NCBI GenBank assembly: GCA_013368325.1
Contig: JAACJK010000017.1
Span: forward strand, 1 to 64,000
Source of the DNA: Ephemerocybe angulata
Taxonomy: Eukaryota; Basidiomycota; Agaricomycetes; Agaricales; Psathyrellaceae
DNA length: 64,000 nt
Direction: 5' to 3'
Shown one piece after another: positions 44,829 through 56,121 of the stretch. Numbering within the stretch: the stretch's first letter is position 1; every line of letters begins with the position of its first letter. The notes below the pieces were generated by a model. That model worked only from the letters and a program-made list of their open reading frames with translations, had not been told where the DNA came from and ran no database searches. The position numbers and the translations under genes are program-made.

Positions 44829-46661
44829 ATGGACCCCGAGCAAATCCGAGAACTCGCTCTCGCGGTCTCCAATTGGAGGAAATATGAGGTATGCCGCGGC
44901 CATGGATAATCGATATTCCGCTTCCATAGTTGCTCACCAATCCCCAACCTCATCCAGTACGCGGCGCAAGGTAAATGTTCTGTCTGAAAGTCCCGCTTCA
45001 AAACTAACGAAAGGAACCAGTCCCTGGTGCAACGATGCTGGTAAGTGTGAATTGAACGTTTACGAGCACCCAGTCATTTGATCCTCGACTATATACGCAG
45101 CTATACTACTATGCGACGACCCTCGATGAAGAGGTGAGTGTATCACTGTCGAATGTCCTCGACTTCCGCTGAGTCCGGTACGCATTTTCAAAGGTCAAGC
45201 GGATTTGGCCCCTCCCTTCACTGAAGATCGGAAAGATTCTGTACCTCGGAGCTCGTCATACGACAATCATGAGGGTTATCCTTGACCTCTTGAGTGCGTG
45301 CGCTCTTTCTAATCGAATTAGTATCATTGGTTGACGACCAGCTACAAGTCAACATGCCCTGCAGACTCGATCTCGGGATGACGGTGAGCCAAGTCAGCAA
45401 AGTTGTGAAGACAGTGAACTAACGCTAGAATACAGACATGCAAAGTCCTCAGAATCTTCAACGTGGGTATGTCGCATTCACTACTCGCGTTTGCCGCTGT
45501 GGAGGAGACACTTACCGAGGTTGTCTGCCACTCCATTTGTAGCAATTCACAGTATCTCCATAACGCTTATCAAAGGTAGAGTACCGCCGCGAATCTGTCG
45601 AGATATGCAACGAGCAGTTACTGATGGCCACGACACAGCGGTCTTCTACCTCTGCTTGTACGCACTTCTAGGAGGAAGTCGAAAGTACTTCTGGGCCTTA
45701 GCAACGCTATTCACTGCACGTGAACACAGCCTGAACCTATATCTATATTCCAGACTCACCCCGCGTTGTGCAGATCATGGTGGTTCCTGGACACGTACTA
45801 TATTGGTATGCCAGCCTAATGTGGACAGGTCGGTGGAACGAATCAAGGTTCTAGAAAAGCACTCATTATATTCGAACCATTTCCAGAAGCACCCATTACG
45901 AAGCTCGATCGCGAGCTGGGGTATCCATGCAGCCCGCAAGAACCAGATACTGATATGTACAAGCGACTCAACTTTGCGACTGGCATCGTCGCCCTCGTTG
46001 GCGCATCAGGTGGGCGTCTATATTGTTAATTGTACCCCTCCCACACTGATTTGGAACTGACTCGCAGCCGTCCTTCTCGCTGGAGTCGTAACATTTGCTG
46101 TTCGATATCGGGGCCAGCACAATGGCTTGACCAAAACCATCCAGAGACAAGGCGCGCAATACTACCTCGCAGCACTGAGTAAGTCGAGCCCGAACCTTAT
46201 CTAACATGTACACATCTCTGACATGGAAGTATATAGCGATCTCTTTCCTTGGCGTCCTTCGACCTCTCGTCGCGCCCGAGATTGGGACACCGGGGTATAC
46301 CATCCTCACGGTGAGTTGAGTTGCTCATAATCGATTGGATAATAACTAATTCATTACCATTAGCTCCTGAACAAGTAAGTCCTGGGCGCACTCTTACTAG
46401 TATCTCGCTTCGAGGTTCTCAACATTTATCCACCCAAGCTTGCTAGCGTGCCTGTACCCCATATTCTCAGACCGCCTTCTGTTGAAGCTGCAGAGATACG
46501 ACAGGGTTATGTCGCGCCAAGACGTGTCTGAGCTCATATTCGGGCAGAGGAATGGACCGGGGGGCGATGAAGGGGAAGACTCCGACTCGGATGATTATGA
46601 CTATGATAATGGAGGGAGTCAGAGTGGGGGTAATGAGACTTCCATGTCAGAGCGAGCGTAG
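44829..46661 (+). CDS. DUF6533-like multi-pass membrane protein, 332 aa, fifteen exons
   Basis: Exons: 44829-44888, 44958-44970, 45021-45040, 45101-45133, 45194-45293, 45349-45383, 45436-45466, 45543-45575, 45639-45715, 45774-45828, 45887-46009, 46068-46178, 46237-46310, 46364-46374 and 46439-46661; they sum to exactly 333 codons. The start MDPEQIRELALAVSNWRKYE leads to the domain opening LLYYYATTLDEEVKRIWPLP, followed by hydrophobic helices (VFYLCLYALLGGSR, MVVPGHVLYWYASLMW, TGIVALVGASAVLLAGVVTF). The end LLLKLQRY, DVSELIFGQ and an acidic tail is typical of the family. Intron 9 uses a GC donor (ACT/GCACGT). The broken paralogue at 14868-16379 has the same exon layout, which supports this model. 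Function unknown. Confidence 0.78.
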
Positions 46662-47266
46662 CGTAGCCTTGGTTGGATGATTGGATTGCGAGTGTATTAT
46701 TTCATGCAACATGTCTCTCACCTGATACCCTAATACGACCTAATTTTGCTGATAGAGGTTCGAGAGTAGACACTGTTAATGTTTGAATCAATAGGATTGG
46801 TGGTATTGTTTACCTGCGCCACACTGCTTTACTGGATTATAAACCAGCGATTCCAAGTCTCATACATCGCCCGCCCGTACTGAAGGGAAACGAAAGTCCG
46901 TCGTCACTTGACAGTTCATACTAAGCAAAGCCTACCTCAGGCTTCACATCTAATACGATATCTATCCGCGGCTACTAATGGACACTTGAGCCTGTGTACT
47001 AGCCTGGGTCATCGTCGTAGCTATGGATCATAGCCAGGCCGAGCACCCCTTGGAAACAAGAGGTCCAAGCACCAGGCGCTTAACAACGGTCGCCTGTTCT
47101 GGGCAGCAAATTCGAAGTGGTGAAGAGGGTCCAGATATTTCATCCCTATTGTTCTGCCTTGTGTTATACTGTCCACCTCTCTCGCTGCTGATTGTTATGC
47201 AGCGGTACACACAAGCTGAATGTAGGGACGGGGTATCGTTGGCAACGCCTACATAGCGCGAAATGC
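46662..47266. other. Intergenic, no gene seen
   Basis: Nothing recognised before the promoter of the secreted-protein gene. Confidence 0.45.
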
Positions 47267-47384
47267 TTTATAACCCCACCACAGGGCCTACTCAGAATCC
47301 CCATTTACAGCTTTTCTTTCTCTCACTTTCCATTTCTTTCTCTCCCTGAGCGCTAGTCGCCTGCAACAAACATATTTACTCACT
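47267..47384 (+). promoter_or_regulatory. Core promoter: TATA box and CT-rich leader
   Basis: TTTATAA at 47267-47273 followed by a long pyrimidine tract (about 47313-47348) and CAAACATATTTACTCACT before the ATG at 47385. This is the usual layout for highly expressed fungal genes. Confidence 0.55.
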
Positions 47385-48053
47385 ATGAAATTCTCCGCGA
47401 CCCTTGCATTCCTTTCGTGCGCCGCATTGATTGCCGCTGCACCCACCTTTACCTCGGTACACGCTCGCCAGGACGCAGGCGGATACGAAGACCTGAACCC
47501 CTACTTAAGTCCCAACGACCTCGATGGAGGTGCAGCACGCTGGGAGAAGGACGGAAACCAGGACCTCACCCCTTCGTTTGGGTCTGCAAGGACCGATGTT
47601 GCAGGGTGCCCTCCTCCCAGGTCCAAGTTCTACGACGTATGTCCTTTCCGTCCGTGTGTTCAGATGGCATCCGTGTGTTTGGCATTAAAGCCATAGACGC
47701 TGACATGGAGAGTTTTGAATAGGCGCTCTCACTTGGAGTTGCGAATGGCAAAGCGGTATTCGGACCTGGATATGACATGCACTGGCCCATTGGGAACTCG
47801 AACTGGGCGAAGATGGAAAGGTTGCGTTCATCTGTGATTGCAATTAATAACTTCCCGGGGTTTGGCCAAGGGGGAGTGGAACATTGTCCTATAAGCACCA
47901 CCACTATCCTCGTACGTACTGTCACCGTTGTTCATGTGTCTAGTGCTTATTCTCTCGGTTTTACTCATTCCTGTTTGCTCTCATTAGGACCAGATCAGGG
48001 AGCTGGGATACGACCCTGCATATATTGCTCTGGCGCCTGACCTCCGTACCTGA
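47385..48053 (+). CDS. Secreted protein of unknown function, 168 aa
   Basis: Exons 47385-47636, 47723-47911 and 47988-48053 make 169 codons. Residues 1-19 form a signal peptide (MKFSATLAFLSCAALIAAA); the mature part starts near APTFTSVHARQD, possibly with a second processing step after HAR. The body has conserved-looking aromatic and Cys positions (GCPPPRSKFYD, GKAVFGPGYDMHWPIGNSNW, EHCPIS) and ends RELGYDPAYIALAPDLRT. No catalytic motif is recognised. The strong promoter layout suggests high expression. Confidence 0.7.
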
Positions 48054-48347
48054 TTGGAGGGCGGGCCTGCGCGTTCTTCGACGTCGGGGGGTCATTGTGA
48101 TCGCCAATAGAATGCTCGTGGTTTGATCTAGTACCTTGTTTCCGAGGGAAAGCTTGCGTAGAGAATAGGTCTGGAGGGGAGCATAACCTATATAAGTAAT
48201 GGGGAACTATTGAATCCCTTCTCAGCTGAGCAACGAGATTCGATTAACCAACGTGTCGCCAGCAGACTGTAGAGTCCACACGGGCTGTTCTACTTCACAA
48301 AAGGGAGAATCAACACTGCTAAGTAATATACGTCCAGGTCAAGTTAA

Positions 48348-49851
48348 TCAAAGTTTCCCAATCCACTGCTGGATCTTTCCATAAGTCTCCGGCGCACTCA
48401 GGTGCAAGTTCGTCGCGTGCCCAGTTGTCGCTGGAATCCAAGTCGAGAACTTATCCGCGGCTACAGCAGGAAAGACCTGCTTCGTCGCCTCTACGATGTT
48501 GACGCCATTGAACTTCTGATAGCAATTACCGGTGCAAACAGCGCTGGAAGATTAAAGCGTGGATCGATTGAAGAGTCAGCTTGTGTGAGAGCGGATATCT
48601 GAGATACGGCACTCACAAATCCTTGTCTCCGGTGACGACGAATACGGGCTTCGTGTAACTGAGTGCTGGAGCTCCTAGCTGTACGAACAGCTCTCCCAGG
48701 GTCGCAGTTGACTTCATTGCCTCAGCAGCGTTGAGAATAGCTAAGTAAAGGTAATTAATGATACATTGACCTCAAATAGGGTAAACACCCAATCAAATGC
48801 TTACCCGTCTCGTAGCCTCCGTAGTGAAAGAAGAAATGCTGAGAGTTCGACACCCCTTCCGACACTACGTACGATGAAGGGAGCGCGCCTAACATACAGG
48901 GGTACGTCAGTGTGGTCGGACGCATCGTAGAGTATCTCAAAACATACCGAAGCGCTTTGGATTCTGTACAGAAGCTATGGTCCAGCCAATTGCAGGATAT
49001 GAGATGTAATTGATGCCTCCAGCGACAGCGAACCCGGTCAAGATGGTGGCGTCGAGTACGTCGCCATACTTTGAGACCAATCCTAGTAAGGTGGCACTAT
49101 ATGAGTGTTAGAGTGGCCCACTCTGGGAAATGTACGTCGTTGATTATGAACATACCTTCCGAAGGAATGTCCAATTCCAATAACACGGCTAAATTGATTT
49201 CCTTTAGGACTCCCGCGTAGGTATTTGACGAGCTGTGCTGCAATTTCAATCTCTGTAGGACTTTGGACTTCTGTAATTCCATCGGGCTTATCAGACTGGC
49301 CGGTCCCTGGGATAGCCATTTCGATCAGTCAATACTGCGCGTGAGGTGCTGCCTGCAAGGACATACCCAATCGGTCGTAGATCAAAATCGAATGCCCTGC
49401 TGTGAGAACGGCCTCAACGTAGTTGTACTTTGATCCATCTCCTCCAAAATTCCAGTAACTGTGGTCAAACCCAGCACTTGAAAGTTTGCCGGTAAGTCAG
49501 CCGTGGATCTTGAGAGTAGTTGAACTGTGCGTACCCATGAACGGCGAGTTCAACCGTCTTGGAGGCATCGGGCTTGGTGGGGACGCAGAGCTGAGTCCAG
49601 ATCCTGTAGGTTGCGTTGTTGACTCGGGGACCCCCCACAATCTCACTTGTAAGGTTCGAAGTTAAACTGGATATGCGAGTGACAAGATCCGAGACTTCCA
49701 TCTGACTACGAGGAGCGGAGAGCTTAATCTCTGTGTTGTTCGCGATGATGCTGAGTGGGAGAATCGTCTCAGTGCAGTGGCCATTGGAGACTGCATTGAC
49801 TACTGTGACGGATACGAGGAAGGCGAGGCTGGCTAGGCGAGAGGAGACCAT
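48348..49851 (-). CDS. Secreted alpha/beta hydrolase
   Basis: Starts MVSSRLASLAFLVSVTVVNA, a signal peptide, followed by a region with several N-glycosylation sequons (NNTE, NLTSE, NYS). The fold signatures follow: oxyanion-type AVHGYAQFNYS, LIYDRLG, GIGHSFG carrying the nucleophile Ser (exon break after the elbow, then SATLLGLVSKYGD), VTGDKDF with the acid residue, and GHATNLHLSAPET with the His. It ends KIQQWIGKL. Introns are short and about seven in number. The substrate is unknown. It faces the same way as the hydrolase at 50410, but sequence identity between them is low. Confidence 0.72.
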
Positions 49852-50409
49852 ATTGAGTGATTTCTCATTATTCGAGCATTTTCTGAAATATATACTTTTC
49901 AATTCCAGTCCGTCCCAGAATAGCGCGCAGTTTTCCTAACCGGAACACCTATATATACAGTATATATACGAAAGATATCTAAGCATTAACAGCTCAACCT
50001 TTACTTATAGATCATTTTGACGGAGCTGGCCAGCATAAATAGTGTGAAAACTTAAGTGCGCAGTGCGATATTACGCTCCGCAGCGCCCATGGGCCAAGGC
50101 AATCGCAGAACAGGGAGATTTATCCCATATAATTCTACGGGGCCCCCTATGATAAATGTAGAAACCACTCATGGTTCACACTGTACTGATATATACCCGG
50201 GATTTTGGTATTTGGGTCATTCCGAGTCGTAATTGATGAGCAACGCTGGGTGCCGCATAGTGATACGCATGCTTAAGTGACTCTGAATCCTCCCATTGCG
50301 CCTGCTGCCTGTGTGATCAAAGGTGCAATTTAACACTAGAATAGCATCGCTCTTTGCCCTTGTAGCAGTCTAGAGTACCATAGATATTTACGCACTCCTA
50401 CTGATAAGT
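49852..50409. other. Intergenic between two hydrolase genes
   Basis: Alternating TATATA sequence near 49948-49972 could supply a TATA box for the minus-strand gene on the left. Nothing else recognised. Confidence 0.4.
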
Positions 50410-51502
50410 TTATACCTCGAAAACACGCCGAGAGAACCTGGCGACCTCTCCTACAAAATCGTCCTGGAATTCGTAGAACATTCCATGACCCCCGTCCTTC
50501 ACTGTGTACACCTCCAACTTCTTGAACTTCCCATCAACCGACTTTACTGCCTCATCCCCAATAACAAACCTATCTTTCTCCCCGTTTATGAAAAGTAGAG
50601 GTAGTCCTTCAGCCCCCGCCTTGAACAGGTTCGTCGTATTGACTGTATCTGCGCGGACTGAGCCGGTAATAAGCCCTATCTTGGACGGCTCTGGTACCGT
50701 TGCGCTTCCCAACCAGCTCCACAGTACTTCTATCGGGATATTCTTGGGCTCGGTGAAAAGTGCGTACGTGAAGTCGACGCGGGCGGCCAGAGCCAAAGTT
50801 GCGTTGTCGACATTGGAGAGGGCTGGAAGTATTTCCTCCCGGATATAGGGAGTAATAACAGCGGGGGAGAGGTTGAAGTACGGAACTGCAGCGACGCATA
50901 TAACTCCCGCCAGGGCGTCCTCGCCGTAGTGTTGGAGGATATCCGATGCAAACGAACCTGTCACCAAGCATAACCGAAAGATAAGTGACTGAAGATATTT
51001 GAGGCAAACAGCCCAGAATAAACATGGAAACAAGAACATACCACCCAAGCTCCTGCAGAAAATGGTTAGACACAGTAGTCACACCGAATGATGAGTATCA
51101 AATACATACCATCCTATAAAGATCGGCTTTGTGACGTTAAAAGCACGCGTCACTGCGGCATAGTCATCCGCGACGAACTTCGAAGCATAACTTTCGGGTT
51201 TGTCGGGCTTTCCACTTTGCCCAAATCCACGCACATCGTAGGCAACCTACAGTATCAGACATTAGTACATGATATGTAGCTTAATTACGGCAGAAAAAGC
51301 TAACCATGTGGAAGTACCGCAGAAGGTTTGTATCTCTGAAGATACTCGCCCATACCAGAGCGCTTAGCGCGAAGCCGTGGACGAAGACTAAACTTGGAAG
51401 ATGGGGGTTTCCCACAGCTTGCGCAAATATTTGAGTTCCATCCGAGGAGGATATGTACTTCTCGGTGATGGCCAAAGTTGAGTTGAAAATAAGGGAAGCC
51501 AT
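50410..51502 (-). CDS. Alpha/beta hydrolase (non-haem peroxidase / epoxide hydrolase type)
   Basis: Begins MASLIFNSTLAITEKYISSS (an in-frame ATG 12 codons upstream is possible). The fold motifs are LVFVHGF (oxyanion loop), VAYDVRGFGQSGKP, GWSLGG (nucleophile Ser), NGEKDRF (acid) and GGHGMFYEF (His). It ends SRRVFEV. No signal peptide, so intracellular. The nucleophile elbow is encoded by an 11-nt micro-exon (51042-51052). Substrate unknown; the family includes haloperoxidase-like and ester or epoxide hydrolysing enzymes. A 56-bp palindrome (51617-51672) lies about 115 bp upstream of the start. Confidence 0.78.
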
Positions 51503-52396
51503 GGTTCTGGAGATTGTCCTGAGGAAGGTACGCTTCACAAAAAGAACGAGAAAATGTGCGGGCTTATATACATGGCCAAAATCCGGCCCTTCAACCGTGA
51601 GTCGGAGTTGGCCATTGAGATCGGCTTCTCGTGCTCTGTCAGCGCTGACAGAGCACGACAGAAGCCGATCTCAAACGCGTCACACCCGAACAGGCCTGCG
51701 TATGGATGGCTCGCGCTTCGTTGATTGCACAGATATGGGCTCAAATTGAGCCTTGAGAAGAACAGATGGTAATTCGGAGTGGGTAACGATACTCAACATC
51801 ATCTAGTCGTCTTTGGTGACGGAGTCGTCCCACTACAACAGCGGTACACCCAGTCCATACAGTACCGTACCGCTTGTGGATCTGTCGAACATACGAAATT
51901 CCATTCCTGAGACAAATTCGGAGCACGGGGATATTGGTGGTAATATAAATACAAACCACCAAATGCAATAGATTTTCTCTGCCGCGGGTGTCTATCTTAT
52001 GGCGCGTGCTACAGCAGCACGGACGCTGGTGCCAATCGCCGTCTCACAGCCAGGTTGAACTCCCCCTCGTCCTCCGTTACTCCTCGCGGATTTGGGGCAT
52101 GACTAATGACTCTATATGACTCGTAGGGATTCATGTCAGCGGCCAAAGGCTCCTAAATTTTAGTGGCAGGGTAGGGCAGGGTGCTCAGGTACAATCCGCT
52201 CGTCAGCAGGTATCGAGTATTCTTAAATGAGTCATTGACATAAATCAAGGTCACACCGCGTGCAACAGCGTGCAAGAAGCCCTGGCGGAATCAGAATTCA
52301 CGGACGCGCAATTTCCCGCCCTCCTCGGAGGCGCTGTGGGATAAAGGCCAAGAACCATCATTTCGTCAGCCGGTCTCTTTCCTGCTCCTGGCTCCA
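51503..52396. other. Divergent intergenic region between hydrolase and MATE genes
   Basis: Holds the palindrome at 51617-51672 and presumably the promoters of both flanking genes. No gene. Confidence 0.45.
51617..51672. repeat. Near-perfect palindrome with no loop
   Basis: Arms of 27 and 29 nt meet at AGCGCT; they are identical reverse complements apart from a 2-nt insertion on the right arm (core GTGCTCTGTCAGC). Confidence 0.95.
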
Positions 52397-54370
52397 ATGG
52401 CCGCTCGCCGCGAAACAGAACCCTCGTCGTCCTTGTCCGATACCGCCACGCCCGCCTACGTCCTCCCTCAGAATACGAAGCAGAACGATGCGCTTTCCGA
52501 CCCGGAACGTCTTACGAAGGCGAACATGGAAGTAGTACCTCCTGCCCCAAGTCCCAAAGTCTTTCCATCCGAGCATACACCACTACTATCGACACCCCGT
52601 AATCCACATATCCAGGATGGCATCGACGAAACCCCATCGCACGACAACGTCTCCAGCATGGCCATGTTCTGGGAAGAGCTTCCTACCCTGACGGAAGCTG
52701 CGGTACCACTGTTTGCGTGAGTTGCCTCATCCGTTGTAGTGGACATGATAGGGGATAACTTGAGCTTTCTACCCCAGAACGCAGCTACTTCAGTTTACCA
52801 TGATCATTGTCCCTGTCGTCTCCATCGGCCACATGTCAACAACGGCGCTCGCCGGCATTAGCTTGGGATCGATGACTGCCAACGTCACAGGCTTCAGCGT
52901 CATCCAAGGCTTCTGCAGCGCACTAGATACCCTAATGCCGTCGGCTTGGACCTCATCGCACCCACAATATGTCGGACTATGGGCGCAGAGAATGTGTATG
53001 TTATCATGGCATTACCCATTGAGCACGCATACTGACTTGAACACAGCTGTCGTTATGGCTTGCCTGATGATCGTACGTTCGATACCTGGAGTAGAGGAGA
53101 ATGACCCTTATTTATTATCGCTTCACAGCCCATAACGATTACCTGGTTGAATGCGAACTCGCTTTTACTTCGCCTGAAGCAAGACCCAGAAGTAGCAGAC
53201 CTGGCGTCTCAGTACCTCCGCTGGATCACACTCGCCCTACCAGCATTCGTATTCAACACCATCAGCCGGTGAGTATCGAAGAACTCCCCTCTGTTTCATC
53301 CCCGGCCCGGACCCTAAGCTTACGCGTGATACAGCCGCTACTTCCAGTCGCAAGGTCTCTTCACCGTACCGACGAGGATCATCCTACTCGTCGCTCCAAT
53401 CAACGCATTCCTCGGCTGGTTCCTGGTCTGGGGCCCCAAGCCATTCAACATGGGCTTTATCGGGGCCCCCATCGCCTCTGTGATATCATACTACCTCATC
53501 TCCCTCGCGTCGTTCACGTATGGGGCCCGCTATACGGATCTGCGCGCGTGGCACCCGCTCACGACGCGCATGTTTACACACCTGGGTCGCTTGATTCGCC
53601 TGGGCTTGGCTGGTGTTGGACAGGTGTGCTCGGAGTGGTGGGCTTGGGAGCTCGTCATGTTGGCTGCGTCAGTCCTCGGTCCGACGGCTCTCGCGTCCCA
53701 ATCTGTGCTTCTTACCTCGTGCTCAGCGACGTTCCAGGCGCCCTTCTCGATCGGTGTCGCGTCGTCAGTCCGGTAAGGAAGTCTACTAGATCGCCTGAGC
53801 GCCGATATACTAACTACGAAGATCAGTATCGGGAACTTGCTCGGAGAACGAAGAGGAAGGCGTGCGGGCGTTGCAGCGAACACGTCCTTCGTCATGGCCG
53901 TTGGCGTCATGCTCCTCACGAGCGCAATGTTTATGATCTTGCGACCCTCCTGGGGTCGCCTCTTCAACAACGACGAGGCAGTTGTCTCACTCGTCGCAGA
54001 CGTTCTTCCCATAGTCGCACTTTTCCAAGTCTTCGATGGAGCCGTAGGCGTTACGGGGGGTATTATGCGTGCGCGCGGCATACAGCTCGTTGGGGCGATA
54101 TTGAACCTCTCCGGATACTACGTCGTGGGTATCCCACTCGGATTGTGGCTCGCGTTCACTAGACATATGGGGTTGAAGGGGCTTTGGTACGGGCTGACAG
54201 TGTCACTGATTTACTGCTCTGTCGTCGCGAGCTATCTGTGCCTAACAACAGATTGGGACCTGGAGGTGGAAAAGGTCGCCGTACGGCTAAAGGAAGAGGA
54301 GAGGCTCAGACATGCGGACACCCTCAAGGCGGACGACGGGGGTGAAAGGGGAGATATTGTTACGGAATAA
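52397..54370 (+). CDS. MATE family efflux transporter, 561 aa, six exons
   Basis: Exons 52397-52716, 52778-52995, 53047-53072, 53129-53268, 53335-53772 and 53827-54370 sum to 562 codons. The N-terminal 90 residues are hydrophilic. The transporter core starts FWEELPTLTEAAVPLFATQL and continues with membrane helices: VSIGHMSTTALAGISLGSM (MATE motif), CSALDTLMPSAWTS, LRWITLALPAFVFNTISR, GFIGAPIASVISYYLISL, VCSEWWAWELVMLAAS, SVRIGNLLGERRGRRAG, VFDGAVGVTGGIMRARG and YYVVGIPLGLWLAF. These match eukaryotic MATE proteins that export cationic drugs or metabolites in exchange for protons or sodium. The C-terminus is a charged cytosolic tail. Neighbouring hydrolases raise the possibility of a detoxification function, which is not proven. 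Confidence 0.88.
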
Positions 54371-54561
54371 GGTGTAATTCCGCCTATTTCCGGTAGATGG
54401 TCTTCGTAAAAGTCTGTGTACGCGATCGTACGTAGACATTCACATTCATTGAATCCACCAGGATGTCTCCCGCACACTCAACTTCAAGATGCACACAATC
54501 ACGGTTTGGCAACACACAGTATCTACTCAGACGGATATGACCATGCTAATACAGCGACTCC

Positions 54562-55349
54562 TCAAACCTTGAACACCCGACCAACATACTCCTCCTTCTC
54601 CTCATAGAAGAACACATGGCTCCCATTCTTCGCCGTATAGACCGTCAAATCCTTCCACTTCCCTTTAATGATGGCATGGGTCTCCTCACCCTTGATGAGT
54701 CGATCCGCATCGCCATTGATTAACAACAAGGGTACGCCCTTCTTTCCAGCCTCAAAGAGGTTCGTCGTATCCTATGTGCTACCTCGTCCAGGGCCCGCTG
54801 GGAAGGCAATCTTCGCGGGATCTTGTAGAGTTGTGGAGCCGAGCCAGCTCCAGAGTACCTCGGTTGGTACTTTTTCTGGGTGGTTGAAGAGCGAATTAGT
54901 GAATTCTTGGCGAATTGCCAGAGCGAGAGTTGCGTTATCGACGCTGGAGATCGCGGGTAGGACAGTGTTCTGGATCCATGGTGTGATCACGATTGGTGAA
55001 GCGGCGAGGTACGGTAACGCTGCGGTCCAGATTATACCAGACAGTGCGTCGGGGCCGTAATGCTGCAACACGTCTGACGCATATGTGCCTAACGAAGTGA
55101 TTAGGCGCACATTTGGTATAGCGGTCTGATGCCCGATTCGTACCTCCCAGACTCCTACACATGGAACGGTACGTTAGCCAAATTTAGAGAGACATCGGGC
55201 TATTATACTCACCATCCAACGAATAATGGCTTGGTGACGTTGAAAGTTTTAGTCACAGAAACGAAGTCGTCCGCACTGAGCTTTGAGCTATAGTCGGCTT
55301 CTCTCTCTGGCTTCCCACTGCGACCGTATCCTCGCAGGTCATAGGCGAC
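54562..55349 (-). pseudogene. Truncated alpha/beta hydrolase, paralogue of the 50410-51502 gene
   Basis: Matches the intact gene from the exon beginning VAYD through the end: the nucleophile elbow again sits on an 11-nt micro-exon giving SLGG, then SDVLQHYGPDALSGIIW, SSVDNATLALAIRQEF, EVLWSWLGSTTL, NGDADRL and GSHVFFYEE, end GRVFKV. One in-frame TAG (54772-54774) replaces the Val in the aligned peptide, and the first exons with the oxyanion loop are absent. The missing 5' part is replaced by unrelated repeats from 55380. Confidence 0.78.
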
Positions 55350-55474
55350 CTATTGTGATGTCAAGTAAGTGATTCCATTGGTACAATCTATGTCGGGGAT
55401 CTCCACATCCTCGGGTCCCTCAGCCCAACCCCCTCACGTACCTCCACACCCGCAGGCCACCTCAACTCAACTCA

Positions 55475-55775
55475 ACGCACCTTCGACCCTCACCTCAAAC
55501 CAACCTCAAATCCTACGAAGAAAGAACCAGAGCGGGGATGATTTATACACTACGAACCGAATTAACTCTACGTGATACGAACCAAGCCAAATATGTATGT
55601 ATGTATGCGCCAACGAGAAGGGATAGGAATGTGCGATTGCAACGAGCGCGAGAATCGAGATCGTACTTTTATTCTGCAGTCAGGCCAAGCTCAGAACGAG
55701 AGGGCTCGGCGAACCGACGAACCCACGAACGAGCTACCACCCGTCCGCTCGCCAACTCCCACGTCTCACCCTCTC
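55475..55775 (+). repeat. 301-bp direct repeat, unit 1
   Basis: Starts ACGCACCTTCGACCC and ends CTCACCCTCTC. Identical by eye to 55821-56121. Contains ATGTATGTATGTATG and GAACCGACGAACCCACGAAC. Confidence 0.9.
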
Positions 55776-55820
55776 CTTGAGAATTACATTCACGAATGAT
55801 GAGCCATGAAATGTGGCTCG

Positions 55821-56121
55821 ACGCACCTTCGACCCTCACCTCAAACCAACCTCAAATCCTACGAAGAAAGAACCAGAGCGGGGATGATTTATACACTACG
55901 AACCGAATTAACTCTACGTGATACGAACCAAGCCAAATATGTATGTATGTATGCGCCAACGAGAAGGGATAGGAATGTGCGATTGCAACGAGCGCGAGAA
56001 TCGAGATCGTACTTTTATTCTGCAGTCAGGCCAAGCTCAGAACGAGAGGGCTCGGCGAACCGACGAACCCACGAACGAGCTACCACCCGTCCGCTCGCCA
56101 ACTCCCACGTCTCACCCTCTC
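55821..56121 (+). repeat. 301-bp direct repeat, unit 2
   Basis: Second copy, 346 bp after the first, with a 45-bp spacer between them. Confidence 0.9.

Noticed and set aside
53101..54162. 353-codon frame inside the MATE gene
   Set aside because: It runs in the wrong frame across MATE exons and introns; the spliced MATE model accounts for the region.
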